Shown here one piece after another: positions 42,360 to 51,355 of a DNA stretch of 64,000 nt (position 1 is the first letter of the stretch; each line of letters opens with the position of its first letter). The translations under genes were made by a program, and so were the position numbers. This DNA comes from Streptomyces lucensis JCM 4490. GTDB lineage: Bacteria; Actinomycetota; Actinomycetes; Streptomycetales; Streptomycetaceae. The stretch is from the NCBI RefSeq assembly GCF_014650035.1, contig NZ_BMUE01000009.1, positions 1 through 64,000 on the forward strand, in the 5' to 3' direction. A model generated the notes under the pieces. The model ran no database searches and was not told the DNA's origin. It was given only the letters and a program-made list of their open reading frames with translations.

Positions 42360-43031
42360 TCAGCCGTGGCCGCCCGCCCGCACCAGGCCCGTCTCGTAGG
42401 CCAGCACCACCACCTGCACCCGGTCGCGCAGGCCGAGCTTCGTCAGGATGCGGCCCACGTGGGTCTTCACCGTCGCCTCGCTCAGCACCAGCCGGGCCGC
42501 GATCTCGCCGTTCGACAGGCCCTGCGCGACCAGCACCATCACCTCGCGCTCCCGGTCGGTGAGCCGCTGGAGCTCCTTGTGCTGGGGCTCCTTGCCGGCG
42601 GAGGGCAGCATCGGCGCGAAGCGGTCGAGCAGGCGCCGGGTGGTGGAGGGCGCCACCACCGCGTCACCGCTGTGCACGGCGCGGATGGCGGCCAGCAGGT
42701 CGCCCGGCGGCACGTCCTTGAGCATGAAGCCCGAGGCGCCCGCCTTGAGCCCGGAGAAGGCGTACTCGTCCAGGTCGAACGTGGTCAGTATCAGCACCTT
42801 CGGCGGGTTCGGCCCGGAGCAGATCCGCCGGGTCGTCTCCACGCCGTCCAGCTTCGGCATGCGGACGTCCATCAGGACGACGTCGACCGCGGTGGACCGC
42901 AGCACCTGGAGGGCCTCGACGCCGTCGCCCGCCTCCGCGACGACCTCCATGTCCGGCTGGGCGGCGAGCACCATCCGGAACCCGGTGCGCAGCAGCATCT
43001 GGTCGTCGACGAGCATCACGCGGATCGGCAT
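42360..43031 (-). CDS. NarL/FixJ-family response regulator
   Basis: A 223-residue regulator with a receiver domain (phosphorylated Asp55 in VLMDVRMP, Lys in MLKDVPPGDL) and a LuxR-type helix-turn-helix (LTDREREVMVLVAQGLSNGE ... LSEATVKTHVGRIL). Genes it controls are unknown. The partner kinase gene lies upstream on the same strand after a 121-base gap. The start chosen fits the receiver's first beta strand. Confidence 0.93.
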   Translation of the reverse strand: MPIRVMLVDDQMLLRTGFRMVLAAQPDMEVVAEAGDGVEALQVLRSTAVDVVLMDVRMPKLDGVETTRRICSGPNPPKVLILTTFDLDEYAFSGLKAGASGFMLKDVPPGDLLAAIRAVHSGDAVVAPSTTRRLLDRFAPMLPSAGKEPQHKELQRLTDREREVMVLVAQGLSNGEIAARLVLSEATVKTHVGRILTKLGLRDRVQVVVLAYETGLVRAGGHG

Positions 43032-43152
43032 CGGGTCTCTTTCGTTCGGGGCGGGCGGACAAGGGGGGCGGTCGGGGCGGACGATCAGGGGTGCGGTCCG
43101 AAGCGTGTCACGACCGGGGCGTGACGGGCGCCCCACCGGGCACGTACGGACG

Positions 43153-44358
43153 TCAGTGCGCCGGTTTGAGCGGCAGGAGCGCGCTGATGCGGAATCCTCC
43201 GCCCGGGCGCGGTCCGGCGTCCAGCGTGCCGCCGACCATGCCGACCCGCTCGCGCATGCCGATCAGGCCGTGCCCCTGCCCGTCGGCGCCGCCCTCCTCG
43301 TACAGCTCGTGCGGCGCCCCCTTGCCGTCGTCCTCGACGAGCAGGCCGAGTCCGTCGTCGAAGTAGACCAGCCGGACGCTCGCACCCGTGTTCGGGCCGC
43401 CGTGCTTGCGCGTGTTGGTGAGCGCCTCCTGCACGATCCGGTACGCGGTCAGCTCCACGCCGCTGGGCAGCGGGCGCGGGGTGCCCTCGACCTTGAAGTC
43501 GACGGGGAGACCCGAGGTGCGGCACTGCTCGACGAGCTCGTCGATCTGCTCGACGTCGGGCTGCGGGACGTACTCCCCGCTCTCCTGGTGCTCGCCGGTG
43601 CGCAGCACGCCCAGCAGGCGGCGCATCTCGGCGAGGGCCTGGCGGCCGGTGGAGGAGATCGTCTCCAGGGCCTTCCTGGCCTGGTCGGGGGCGGCGTCGA
43701 GGACGTAGGCGGCGCCGTCGGCCTGCACGACCATCACCGACACGTTGTGCGCGACGACGTCGTGCAGCTCGCGCGCGATGCGGGCGCGCTCGGCGGCGAC
43801 CGCGACCTTGGCCTGCGCCTCGCGCTCCTTCTCCAGACGGGCGGCGCGCTCCTCCAGCTGCGCGAAGTAGGCGCGCCGGGTGCGCATGGAGTCGCCGAGC
43901 ACCCAGGCGAGGGCGAAGGGCACCGTCTGGAAGGCGGCTATCGCCGCCTGCCCGAGGAAGCCGGTGTGCTCGGCCGGCCAGCGGATCTGCGCAACGACGG
44001 CCGCGCACAGGCTGACGGCGAGGGCGAGCCGGGAGGCCCAGTGCGCGCCGACCGCCGCGACCGTGCAGGTGATCACCAGCATCGCGAAGTCGGCGACGGT
44101 CGACTCGACGTCCAGGACCAGCTGGACCAGGCCGGTCGCGAGGGCGAGCAGCAGCATCGCCTCCGGGAAGCGGCGGCGCAGCGCGACGACGACGCACAGG
44201 ACGGTGGACACGGCCATTCCGGCGGCGAGGCTCCCGTGGTGACCGCGCACCCCTCGGAGACTGACCACGCTCAGCGCGGACAGCCCGAGCAGGACGACGG
44301 CCCAGAAGGTGTCGACCCAGGTCGGGTGGCGGCGGAGGAAGTCGTAGAGGCGCTGCAC
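43153..44358 (-). CDS. Membrane sensor histidine kinase (HisKA_3 type)
   Basis: A 401-residue kinase. Four or five membrane segments fill residues about 15-150, with little outer sequence, so it may sense something in the membrane. The phosphoacceptor is in ARELHDVVAHNVSVMV. The ATPase part has ALTNTRKHGG and GHGLIGMRERVGMVGGTL. It pairs with the NarL-type regulator downstream. The GTG start lies seven bases after TACGCT, suggesting a leaderless message. The inducing signal is unknown. Confidence 0.92.
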   Translation of the reverse strand: MQRLYDFLRRHPTWVDTFWAVVLLGLSALSVVSLRGVRGHHGSLAAGMAVSTVLCVVVALRRRFPEAMLLLALATGLVQLVLDVESTVADFAMLVITCTVAAVGAHWASRLALAVSLCAAVVAQIRWPAEHTGFLGQAAIAAFQTVPFALAWVLGDSMRTRRAYFAQLEERAARLEKEREAQAKVAVAAERARIARELHDVVAHNVSVMVVQADGAAYVLDAAPDQARKALETISSTGRQALAEMRRLLGVLRTGEHQESGEYVPQPDVEQIDELVEQCRTSGLPVDFKVEGTPRPLPSGVELTAYRIVQEALTNTRKHGGPNTGASVRLVYFDDGLGLLVEDDGKGAPHELYEEGGADGQGHGLIGMRERVGMVGGTLDAGPRPGGGFRISALLPLKPAH

Positions 44359-44476
44359 GTAACCCAGCGTAGGGAAACCGGATGTGTGCAGGGGTCAACC
44401 GGAGGGCCGATCCGCGCCCGGCGCACGTACTCCCCAAGGTGGAGGAGGTGATCACCTGTGCGCCTAGTCTGGTGCG

Positions 44477-45559
44477 GTGACGGATGGGACGACGGCCGGG
44501 AGTCCGAGCGGCGAGCGCGGCCGGTGCGGCTGGCGCACGGCGGCCGCAGCGGCCCTGTACGGGCCCGGCGGCTTCTACCGGCGGCCCGAGGGTCCGGCCG
44601 GCCACTTCCGTACCTCTGTGCACGCCTCGGCGCTGTTCGCGGGGGCCGTGGCCCGGCTGCTGTGCCGGGTCGACGAGGCGCTGGGGCGGCCTGAGGCCCT
44701 CGACTTCGTTGACATGGGGGCCGGGCGGGGCGAGCTGGCCGCCGGGGTGCTCGCCGTCCTGCCTCCGGAGGTGGCCGCTCGCGCGCGGGTGCACGCCGTC
44801 GAGATCGCCGGCCGCCCCGCCGGCCTGGACGGGCGGATCAGCTGGCTGGACGAGCCCCCGGAGGCGGTCACCGGACTGCTGTTCGCCAACGAGTGGCTGG
44901 ACAACGTGCCCGTGGACGTCGTCGAGGTGGACGCCTCGGGCGTGCCCCGGCTGGTGCTCGTCGCCCCGGACGGCTCCGAGCGGCTCGGGGAGCCGGTGTC
45001 GGGCGAGGACGCGGACTGGCTGGCGCGCTGGTGGCCGCTGCCGGCCGAGGAGGGGCTGCGGGCGGAGATCGGGCTGCCCCGGGACCGGGCCTGGGCGTCC
45101 GCCGTCGAGCGGGTGGTGCGCGGCCTCGCCGTGGCCGTGGACTACGCGCACGCCGTGGGCGCACGCCCCCCGTTCGGGACGCTCACCGGCTTCCGGGAAG
45201 GCCGTGAGACGGCTCCCGTCCCGGACGGCTCCTGCGACATCACGGCCCACGTGGCCCTGGACGCGTGCGCGGCCGCGGCCCACGCGCCCGCGAGCCCGCC
45301 GGCCACGCCCGGCGGCCCGGCGGCGCGCACGCTGCCCGCCGCGCGCCTGCTCACCCAGCGCGCCGCTCTGCGCGCCCTGGACATCACCGGCGCACGCCCG
45401 CCGCTCGCGCTGGCCTCCACGGACCCCGCCGCCTACGTGCGCGCCCTCGCCGGTGCCGGGGAGGCGGCCGAACTCACCGCCCCGGGCGGCCTCGGCGACT
45501 TCGGCTGGCTGGTCCAGCCGGCCGGGATCCCCGACCCGCTCGCCGGGTCCGGCGCCTGA
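44477..45559 (+). CDS. MidA/NDUFAF7-like (DUF185) SAM-dependent methyltransferase
   Basis: A 360-residue protein. The N-terminal GGFYRRPEGPAGHFRTSVHA and SALFA match the MidA start, the SAM loop is DFVDMGAGRGEL (81-85 is GAGRG), and FANEWLDNVPVDV (NE at 138-139) is the family's conserved NE(F/W) motif. In mitochondria NDUFAF7 methylates an Arg of complex I subunit NDUFS2, the NuoD homologue. Here the gene faces an orphan nuoD with only seven bases between stops. TAGTCT at 44465-44470 puts the GTG at +1, so the message is probably leaderless. An in-frame stop at 44465 excludes a longer start. Confidence 0.82.
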   Translation: MTDGTTAGSPSGERGRCGWRTAAAAALYGPGGFYRRPEGPAGHFRTSVHASALFAGAVARLLCRVDEALGRPEALDFVDMGAGRGELAAGVLAVLPPEVAARARVHAVEIAGRPAGLDGRISWLDEPPEAVTGLLFANEWLDNVPVDVVEVDASGVPRLVLVAPDGSERLGEPVSGEDADWLARWWPLPAEEGLRAEIGLPRDRAWASAVERVVRGLAVAVDYAHAVGARPPFGTLTGFREGRETAPVPDGSCDITAHVALDACAAAAHAPASPPATPGGPAARTLPAARLLTQRAALRALDITGARPPLALASTDPAAYVRALAGAGEAAELTAPGGLGDFGWLVQPAGIPDPLAGSGA

Positions 45560-45566
45560 CGCCCGC

Positions 45567-46718
45567 CTACTTGTCGATGTCCCCGACCACGAAGAACATC
45601 GAGCCCAGGATCGCCACCATGTCCGCCACCAGCGTCCCCGGCAGCAGCTCGGTCAGGGCCTGGATGTTGTTGTACGACGCCGAGCGCAGCTTCAGCCGGT
45701 ACGGGGTCTTCTCACCCTTGCTGACCAGGTAGTAGCCGTTGATGCCGAGCGGGTTCTCGGTCCAGGCGTACGTGTGTCCCTCGGGTGCCTTCAGCACCTT
45801 CGGCAGCCGCTGGTTGATCGGGCCCGGCGCCAGCTCCGCGAGCCGGTCGAGGCAGGCGTCCGCGAGGTACAGCGCGTTGTGGGTCTGCTCCAGCAGGATC
45901 TCGAAGCGGGCGAGGCAGTCGCCCTCGGCGCGGGTGACCACCTTGAGGGTGTCCTGGAGGTCGCCGTACGCCAGGTACGGCTCGTCGCGGCGCAGGTCGA
46001 GGTCGACGCCCGAGGCGCGGGCGATGGGCCCGCTCACCCCGTAGGCGTGCACGGCCTCGGGCGAGAGCGCTCCGACCCCGCGCGTGCGCCCCCGGAAGAT
46101 CTCGTTGCCGAGCACCAGGTCGTCGAAGACGTCCATGCGGGAGCGCACGTCGGCGACCGCGGCACGCGCGCGTGCTGCCCAGCCGGCCGGCAGGTCCTCC
46201 TTGAGGCCGCCGACGCGGTTGAACATGTAGTGCATGCGCCCGCCGGAGACCTCCTCCATGACGTTCTGGAGCACCTCGCGCTCCCGGAACGCGTAGAAAA
46301 CCGGCGTGATCCCGCCCAGCTCCAGCGGGTACGAGCCGAGGAACATCAGGTGGTTCAGCACCCGGTTCAGCTCGGCGAGCAGCGTGCGCGTCCACACCGC
46401 CCGCTCGGGGACCTCCATGCCGAGCATCCGCTCCACGGCCAGGACCACGCCCAGCTCGTTCGAGAAGGCCGACAGCCAGTCGTGGCGGTTGGCGAGCATG
46501 ATGATCTGCCGGTAGTCGCGCGCCTCGAACAGCTTCTCGGCTCCGCGGTGCATGTAGCCGATCACCGGCTCCGCGTGCACGATGCGCTCCCCGTCCAGCA
46601 CGAGCCTGAGCCGCAGCACGCCGTGCGTGGACGGGTGCTGGGGCCCGATGTTGAGCACCATGTCGGTGCTCTCCGCGGCGCCGCCGATCCCGACCGTGGT
46701 CTCCGTCGTAGGAGTCAT
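45567..46718 (-). CDS. nuoD2: Orphan NADH-quinone oxidoreductase subunit D (NuoD2)
   Basis: A 383-residue homologue of the quinone-site subunit of complex I, without other nuo genes nearby. It keeps the HPSTHG motif (His32), HRG (Arg58) and NELGVVLAVERML. Aligned without gaps from memory to bovine NDUFS2, His32 equals His59, Arg58 equals the methylated Arg85, and Trp81 replaces quinone-binding Tyr108. Length is slightly short for NuoD. It is convergent with the MidA-like gene and divergent from the PH-domain pair. It may replace NuoD under some conditions or work in another complex. Confidence 0.9.
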   Translation of the reverse strand: MTPTTETTVGIGGAAESTDMVLNIGPQHPSTHGVLRLRLVLDGERIVHAEPVIGYMHRGAEKLFEARDYRQIIMLANRHDWLSAFSNELGVVLAVERMLGMEVPERAVWTRTLLAELNRVLNHLMFLGSYPLELGGITPVFYAFREREVLQNVMEEVSGGRMHYMFNRVGGLKEDLPAGWAARARAAVADVRSRMDVFDDLVLGNEIFRGRTRGVGALSPEAVHAYGVSGPIARASGVDLDLRRDEPYLAYGDLQDTLKVVTRAEGDCLARFEILLEQTHNALYLADACLDRLAELAPGPINQRLPKVLKAPEGHTYAWTENPLGINGYYLVSKGEKTPYRLKLRSASYNNIQALTELLPGTLVADMVAILGSMFFVVGDIDK

Positions 46719-46749
46719 GGCCCCAGTTTCCCCTACGTACGCTGGTCCC

Positions 46750-47253
46750 ATGGAAACGGGGAGCCGGGAAGAGACGGGGACACCGGCGGACGAGCCGGTG
46801 TGGCGGGGGGTGCAGCCGGCCCTGCTGCGCGTGCGCCGCCTGCTGGTGCTGGTGTGGACAGGGGTGCTCGCGGTCGCCGCGGGGCTGCTGCTGGGCCTGC
46901 TGGCGGGGCCCGCGTGGGCGGCCCTCGCGCTGCTGCCGCCCGCCCTCGCCGCGTGGGGCTGGCGGCTGCTGGAACGCAACTGGCGCTCGTGGCGGTACGC
47001 CGAGCGCGCCGACGACCTGCTGATCAGCCGTGGGGTGCTCTGGCGCGAGGAGACGGTGGTGCCGTACGGGCGGATGCAGCTGGTGGAGGTGACCTCCGGG
47101 CCCGTGGAGCGGCGCTTCGGGCTGGCCACCGTGCAGCTGCACACGGCGGCCGCGGCGACCGACGCGACGATCCCCGGCCTGGACCCGGCCGAGGCGGAGC
47201 GGCTGCGCGACCGGCTCACCGAGCTGGGCGAGGCCCGATCGGCGGGCCTGTGA
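46750..47253 (+). CDS. PH-domain membrane protein (YdbS-like), first of a pair
   Basis: A 167-residue protein with two hydrophobic segments (about 30-70) followed by a bacterial PH (bPH2/DUF304) domain (DDLLISRGVLWREETVVPYGR, MQLVEVTSGPVERRFGLATV). This is the small YdbS-like partner of the next gene. TACGCT ends six bases before the ATG, so the message is likely leaderless. Pairs like this occur in many Gram-positives; in Bacillus YdbS/YdbT is linked to antibiotic tolerance, but the function here is inferred. Confidence 0.85.
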   Translation: METGSREETGTPADEPVWRGVQPALLRVRRLLVLVWTGVLAVAAGLLLGLLAGPAWAALALLPPALAAWGWRLLERNWRSWRYAERADDLLISRGVLWREETVVPYGRMQLVEVTSGPVERRFGLATVQLHTAAAATDATIPGLDPAEAERLRDRLTELGEARSAGL

Positions 47254-48581
47254 CCTCCCCGGGCCCCGGCGGGGACATACCGGAGCGCCCGCCCGTCACC
47301 GAGCGCCGGCTGCACCCGGTCACGCCCTTCCGCCGGGCGTGGGCGCCGGTCGCCGTGCTGGCCGGCTGGGCGGTGCACGACCCGAACGGGGCCCAGGAGC
47401 AGCTGGCCCGGCTGACCACCACGATGCTCCTGCTGGGCCTCTCGGTGGTGGTGCCGGTGGCCGGCCTCTACGGCTTCCTGTCCTGGTGGTTCACGCACTT
47501 CGCGGTCACCGACACCGAACTGCGCATCCGCACCGGGCTGCTGTTCCGGCGCACGGCGCACATCCGGCTGGAGCGCGTCCAGGCCGTGGACGTCTCCCGT
47601 CCGCTCCTCGCGCGCGTGGCGGGTGTCGCGAAGCTGCGGATCGACGTCGTCGGCGCCGACGACAAGGACGAGCTGGCCTTCCTGGGCGAGCGGGAGGCAC
47701 GTGCCCTGCGCGCGGAGCTGCTCGCGCGCGCCGCCGGTTTCGCGCCCGAGACGGCGCGCGAAGTGGGCGAGGCGCCGGCGCGCGAGCTGGTGCGCGTGCC
47801 CCCGCGCGAGCTGGCCCGCGCCCTGGCACTGACGGGCGCCACCTGGGGATCGCTGGCCGCCGCGATCGTCGTGCCGACCGTGCTGTGGCTCACCACCCAC
47901 AGCCTGTGGACGGTCCTCGCGACCGCCGTGCCGCTGCTCGGCGGGGCCGGTGCGAGCAGCGCGGGACGGTTCGTCTCCGAGTTCGACTGGTCGGTGAGCG
48001 AGTCCCCGGACGGGCTGCGCATCGACCACGGGCTGCTCGACCGTGCGCACGAGACGGTGCCGCCCGGCCGGGTGCAGACCGTGCGGATCGTGGAACCGCT
48101 GCTGTGGCGGCGGCTGGACTGGGTCCGGGTGGAGCTCGACGTGGCCGGGTCCGAGAACTCGGTGCTGATCCCGGTCGCCCCGCGCTCGCTCGCCGAGTCG
48201 GTCGTCGCGCGCGTGCTGCCCGGCGTGACGGTGCCGCACGAGCTGTCGCGGCCGCCACGGCGGGCCCGGTGGTGCGTGCCGATGTGGTGGCGCGGACACC
48301 TCCTCGCGGTCACCGGCGCGGTGTTCGTCACCCGCGGCGGCCTGCTGTGCCGCAGGCTCTCCCTGGTTCCGCACGCCAAGGTGCAGAGCGTACGGCTCAC
48401 CCAGGGGCCCTGGGAGCGCCGCAACGGGCTCGCCGACGTGCACGTGGACACCGGGGCCGGCAAGACCGTCACGGCCCGGCTGCGGGACGCGGGGGAGGCC
48501 GCACGGCTGCTGCGCGAGCAGGCGGAGCGCTCCCGTACCGGCCGCCGCAACGCCCGCCCGGACCGCTGGATGACCGGCTGA
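47250..48581 (+). CDS. PH-domain membrane protein (YdbT-like), second of a pair
   Basis: A 443-residue protein with four membrane segments in two pairs and at least two full bPH2 domains (ELRIRTGLLFRRTAHIRLER ... VQAVDVSRPLLARV; GLRIDHGLLDRAHETVPPGR ... VQTVRIVEP). A third partial one lies near the end (GGLLCRRLSLVPHAKVQSVR). Its GTG overlaps the first gene's stop (GTGA), so the two are coupled and probably form one membrane complex. Confidence 0.85.
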   Translation: MTSPGPGGDIPERPPVTERRLHPVTPFRRAWAPVAVLAGWAVHDPNGAQEQLARLTTTMLLLGLSVVVPVAGLYGFLSWWFTHFAVTDTELRIRTGLLFRRTAHIRLERVQAVDVSRPLLARVAGVAKLRIDVVGADDKDELAFLGEREARALRAELLARAAGFAPETAREVGEAPARELVRVPPRELARALALTGATWGSLAAAIVVPTVLWLTTHSLWTVLATAVPLLGGAGASSAGRFVSEFDWSVSESPDGLRIDHGLLDRAHETVPPGRVQTVRIVEPLLWRRLDWVRVELDVAGSENSVLIPVAPRSLAESVVARVLPGVTVPHELSRPPRRARWCVPMWWRGHLLAVTGAVFVTRGGLLCRRLSLVPHAKVQSVRLTQGPWERRNGLADVHVDTGAGKTVTARLRDAGEAARLLREQAERSRTGRRNARPDRWMTG

Positions 48582-48628
48582 CGCACGAAGGCCCGGCTCC
48601 CTGCTCGGGAAGGCCGGGCCCGGTGCGT
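48581..48628. terminator. Bidirectional terminator after the PH-domain pair
   Basis: ACGCAC (48581-48586) with GTGCGT (48623-48628) and GGCCCGGC (48590-48597) with GCCGGGCC (48613-48620) stack into one interrupted stem between convergent genes. Confidence 0.75.
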
Positions 48629-48651
48629 GGCGGGTACCGCTGCGCGTAGGT

Positions 48652-50010
48652 TCAGGAGGCCGCGCTGCGCAGCCCCTGGACGTCGATCTGCTCGGTCTCG
48701 TCGTGCGCGGTCAGGTCGATGACCTGGCCGATCCCGCGGGACCGCTCGTCGGCGGGCTTGAACGCGGCCTCCCGCTCGGCCTTGTGCACGGCGAGGGCCT
48801 CCTGGCCGACGACGTCGGCGAGGTCCTCGTTCTGCACGGAGTCCAGCGCGGCCGCGGGTGCGCTCTTCTGGGTGCCGAAGAAGTCGAAACCGCCCTCGAC
48901 CACCGGGCGCCGCGCGGGCGCCGCCGGGACGACGGCCACCGCGGTGGGCACCGTGAAGTGCCCGGCGGGCGGCTGTCCCGCGGTCTTGGCGGGCTCGGCG
49001 GGCACCGTCGTGGCGGTCCCGCGCGCGTGCTCGTCGGCGGCGGCGGTCCGCACCCGCTCCTCGTCCCCCGAAACGGCCTCGTCCTCGCCCTTCCGGGCGG
49101 TCGGCACACCGCCCTCTCCTCGGGCGGGAGCGTCGGACCCGTTCTTCACGCCGTCCGCGGCGCCTTCTCCTTTGGCGACGGCGCCGGGTTCCGCCGTCTC
49201 CCCGTCGGGGGCGTCCGGCCGGTCCGCCGCCTCGGGCCGGGCGGCCCCGGCGTCGCCGGAGGTGGTCCCGGCGTCGCCGGAGGCGGTGGTGGCGGCGTCG
49301 TCGGTGGCGGTCCCGGTCGCGGGGTCCTGTCCGAACCGGGCGAGGGCCGTCAGGGCCCGCAGGTACAGCCGGGACCCCTCGGGGGAGAACACGGCACAGG
49401 CCTTCGGGGTGTCCTCGGCGCTCCCCGGGCCCGAGGAGCCCTCGGAAGTCCCGGCGTCCTCCGGGGCTTCGGCGCCCGCGGCGGCCGGGGCACCGGCGGG
49501 GGCCGCCTCGATCGCCTCCCGCTCGGCGCTCCGCGCGGGCGGCAGCGCGGGCACGGCGGCCTCGATCTCCAGCAGGCGCCGCCCCTCCAGGGCACTCGCG
49601 CGCTGGGTCTCCGCGGTGGCGTAGCGGCGCAGCAGGGCCGCGTGCTCGTTGCGCAGGCCGGCCAGCTCCGTCCGCTTGGCACGCAGCCGCTGCTCCAGCT
49701 TCACCCGCAGTTCGCGGGACTCCTCCAGATCGGTCTCCAGCTCGGCGACCCGTTCCTCGTACCGCCACTCGTCGCTGGCACGCGCGCGGGTGAGGTCCGC
49801 GACCTGCTTGCCCGCCTGGGTGTCCCAGCGGCGCATCACGACCGCGCCGGCGGCCGCGGTCGCCGCGGCGGCGCCGGCCAGGGCACGCAACACCGTGGCC
49901 TCGGAGAACACCCAGGGACCCAGCGCGCAGACGGCGGAGACACCGGCGATCACCGAAGGGGGCAGCAGCCGGTGCAGAGGCGGGGAATGGCGGTGGCGTC
50001 CACGTGGCAT
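48652..50010 (-). CDS. Membrane-anchored coiled-coil protein with long disordered region
   Basis: A 452-residue protein. Two hydrophobic segments lie at about 17-60, a coiled coil at about 65-130 (WRYEERVAELETDLEESREL, RVKLEQRLRAKRTELAGLRN), and a very Ala/Glu/Asp/Gly-rich, probably disordered region at 150-380. Tandem ASGDAGTTSGDAG repeats occur near 240-255. A conserved-looking C-terminal block begins GGFDFFGTQKSA. I recognise no family. TAAGTT lies seven bases before the ATG, suggesting a leaderless message. Confidence 0.7.
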   Translation of the reverse strand: MPRGRHRHSPPLHRLLPPSVIAGVSAVCALGPWVFSEATVLRALAGAAAATAAAGAVVMRRWDTQAGKQVADLTRARASDEWRYEERVAELETDLEESRELRVKLEQRLRAKRTELAGLRNEHAALLRRYATAETQRASALEGRRLLEIEAAVPALPPARSAEREAIEAAPAGAPAAAGAEAPEDAGTSEGSSGPGSAEDTPKACAVFSPEGSRLYLRALTALARFGQDPATGTATDDAATTASGDAGTTSGDAGAARPEAADRPDAPDGETAEPGAVAKGEGAADGVKNGSDAPARGEGGVPTARKGEDEAVSGDEERVRTAAADEHARGTATTVPAEPAKTAGQPPAGHFTVPTAVAVVPAAPARRPVVEGGFDFFGTQKSAPAAALDSVQNEDLADVVGQEALAVHKAEREAAFKPADERSRGIGQVIDLTAHDETEQIDVQGLRSAAS

Positions 50011-50047
50011 GGCCAGAAACTTACCGCGCGTAGGCGATTCGCGGACC

Positions 50048-50077
50048 CCCGCCCCGCAAAAACCCGCCCCGCAAAAA
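50048..50077. repeat. 15-bp direct repeat
   Basis: Two exact adjacent copies of CCCGCCCCGCAAAAA in the short gap between the coiled-coil and esterase genes. Confidence 0.7.
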
Positions 50078-50122
50078 CACCGCGGCGTCGCGGGCCTTCA
50101 CGGGGCGTCAGGGCGGGACGGC

Positions 50123-51250
50123 TCAGCGGTCGGTGAGACGCCCGCTGAGCCACTGCAGCGCCGGTGGGATCTCGCGCCGCCAGGTGTTGAAGTTGTGCCC
50201 GCCGCTGGGGAGGATGATCGACGAGATCCGGGTCAGGTTCGTGGCCTGCACACCCTGTATGAAGTTCAGGGTGGACTTGTAGTTGTGTTCGCCGACCTTG
50301 CTGCTGGTGACGAGCAGCGAGGTGTCGGGGGCCGGCCGGTGCTTGACGAACCACCACAGGTCGGCATGGTTCTGCAGGTTCCTGTCACCGTGGAAGAGGT
50401 CACCGGTCGTGGGGTCGAGCAGCGCCTTGTAGTACGGCGACAGGCCCGCGCCGGCCGCGTACACGTCGGGGTGGTGCATGGCGAACTTGAGCGCGCAGTA
50501 GCCGCCCGTGGAGTCGCCGATGACACCCCAGCTGCCCGGGCGCTTGCCGACCCGGTAGTGCGCGAGCACGGCCTCCGGCAGGTCCTTGGCGAAGAACGTC
50601 TCCGCCTGCGGGCCGCCGGGGACGTCCACGCACTCGGTGTCCCTCGGCGGAGCCACGGTCGGCCGCAGCATCACCAGGATCATCGGCTGCATCCGCCCGT
50701 CCTTGGCCAGCTGCTGTGCCGTACGCGGGTAGTTCAGCTTGTCCACCAGCGACTCCGCCGTGCCCGGGTACCCGGTCAGCACGACGGCCACCGGGAACGT
50801 ACGCGTGCGGTACCGGGGCTGGAAGTACTCCGGCGGCAGGTAGACGTACGCCGGAGCGACGAGGCGGGTCGTACGGCCCACTATGTCGACCTTCTGCACC
50901 CGCCCGCCCGTCTCCGGCGGCGCGTCGGGCGCACCCGGCACGCCGAACGAGGAGACCACCTGCAGTGGGCCGCCCGAACTGCCGTTGGCCGAGTGGTCGA
51001 CCACTATCCCCTGCTCGGTCTCCTGTCCGAACAGGTCCGCCCAGCTGGCGTAGAAGCCGAAGGCCTGGTTGGTGGCGAGCCCGACGCACGCGAAGAGCGC
51101 CACCTGGGTGGCCAGCAGCAGGCCGACCCGTCCACTGACGGTGCGCCAGTTCTGCCGTGCCAGACGCGGCCACAGCCACACCGTGCCGACGAACAGCACG
51201 GCGGCGACCGCCATCGCCAGCACCAGCATGTTGTTGCTCGTGAGACCCAT
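50123..51250 (-). CDS. Membrane-anchored esterase, antigen-85-like fold
   Basis: A 375-residue alpha/beta-hydrolase. Two N-terminal membrane segments (about 8-28 and 42-60) place the enzyme outside the membrane. The nucleophile elbow is GDSTGGY, the acid is likely in the DTSLLVTSSK region, and the His is in PSGGHNFNTW. The fold and PRTAQQLAKDGRMQPMILVM segment match putative esterases related to mycolyltransferases and EsD-type enzymes. Streptomyces has no mycolic acids, so a different acyl substrate is expected. It is divergent from mprF. Confidence 0.82.
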   Translation of the reverse strand: MGLTSNNMLVLAMAVAAVLFVGTVWLWPRLARQNWRTVSGRVGLLLATQVALFACVGLATNQAFGFYASWADLFGQETEQGIVVDHSANGSSGGPLQVVSSFGVPGAPDAPPETGGRVQKVDIVGRTTRLVAPAYVYLPPEYFQPRYRTRTFPVAVVLTGYPGTAESLVDKLNYPRTAQQLAKDGRMQPMILVMLRPTVAPPRDTECVDVPGGPQAETFFAKDLPEAVLAHYRVGKRPGSWGVIGDSTGGYCALKFAMHHPDVYAAGAGLSPYYKALLDPTTGDLFHGDRNLQNHADLWWFVKHRPAPDTSLLVTSSKVGEHNYKSTLNFIQGVQATNLTRISSIILPSGGHNFNTWRREIPPALQWLSGRLTDR

Positions 51251-51355
51251 GGGCTGTTACCTGCCTGCGCTTTCCGCCCGTACCGCGCCCACACTTCTTC
51301 GCAAGGGCTTGCCCGGGGCTTTCCTTTGCCTTTGACCCGACTTTCCGATGGGGAG

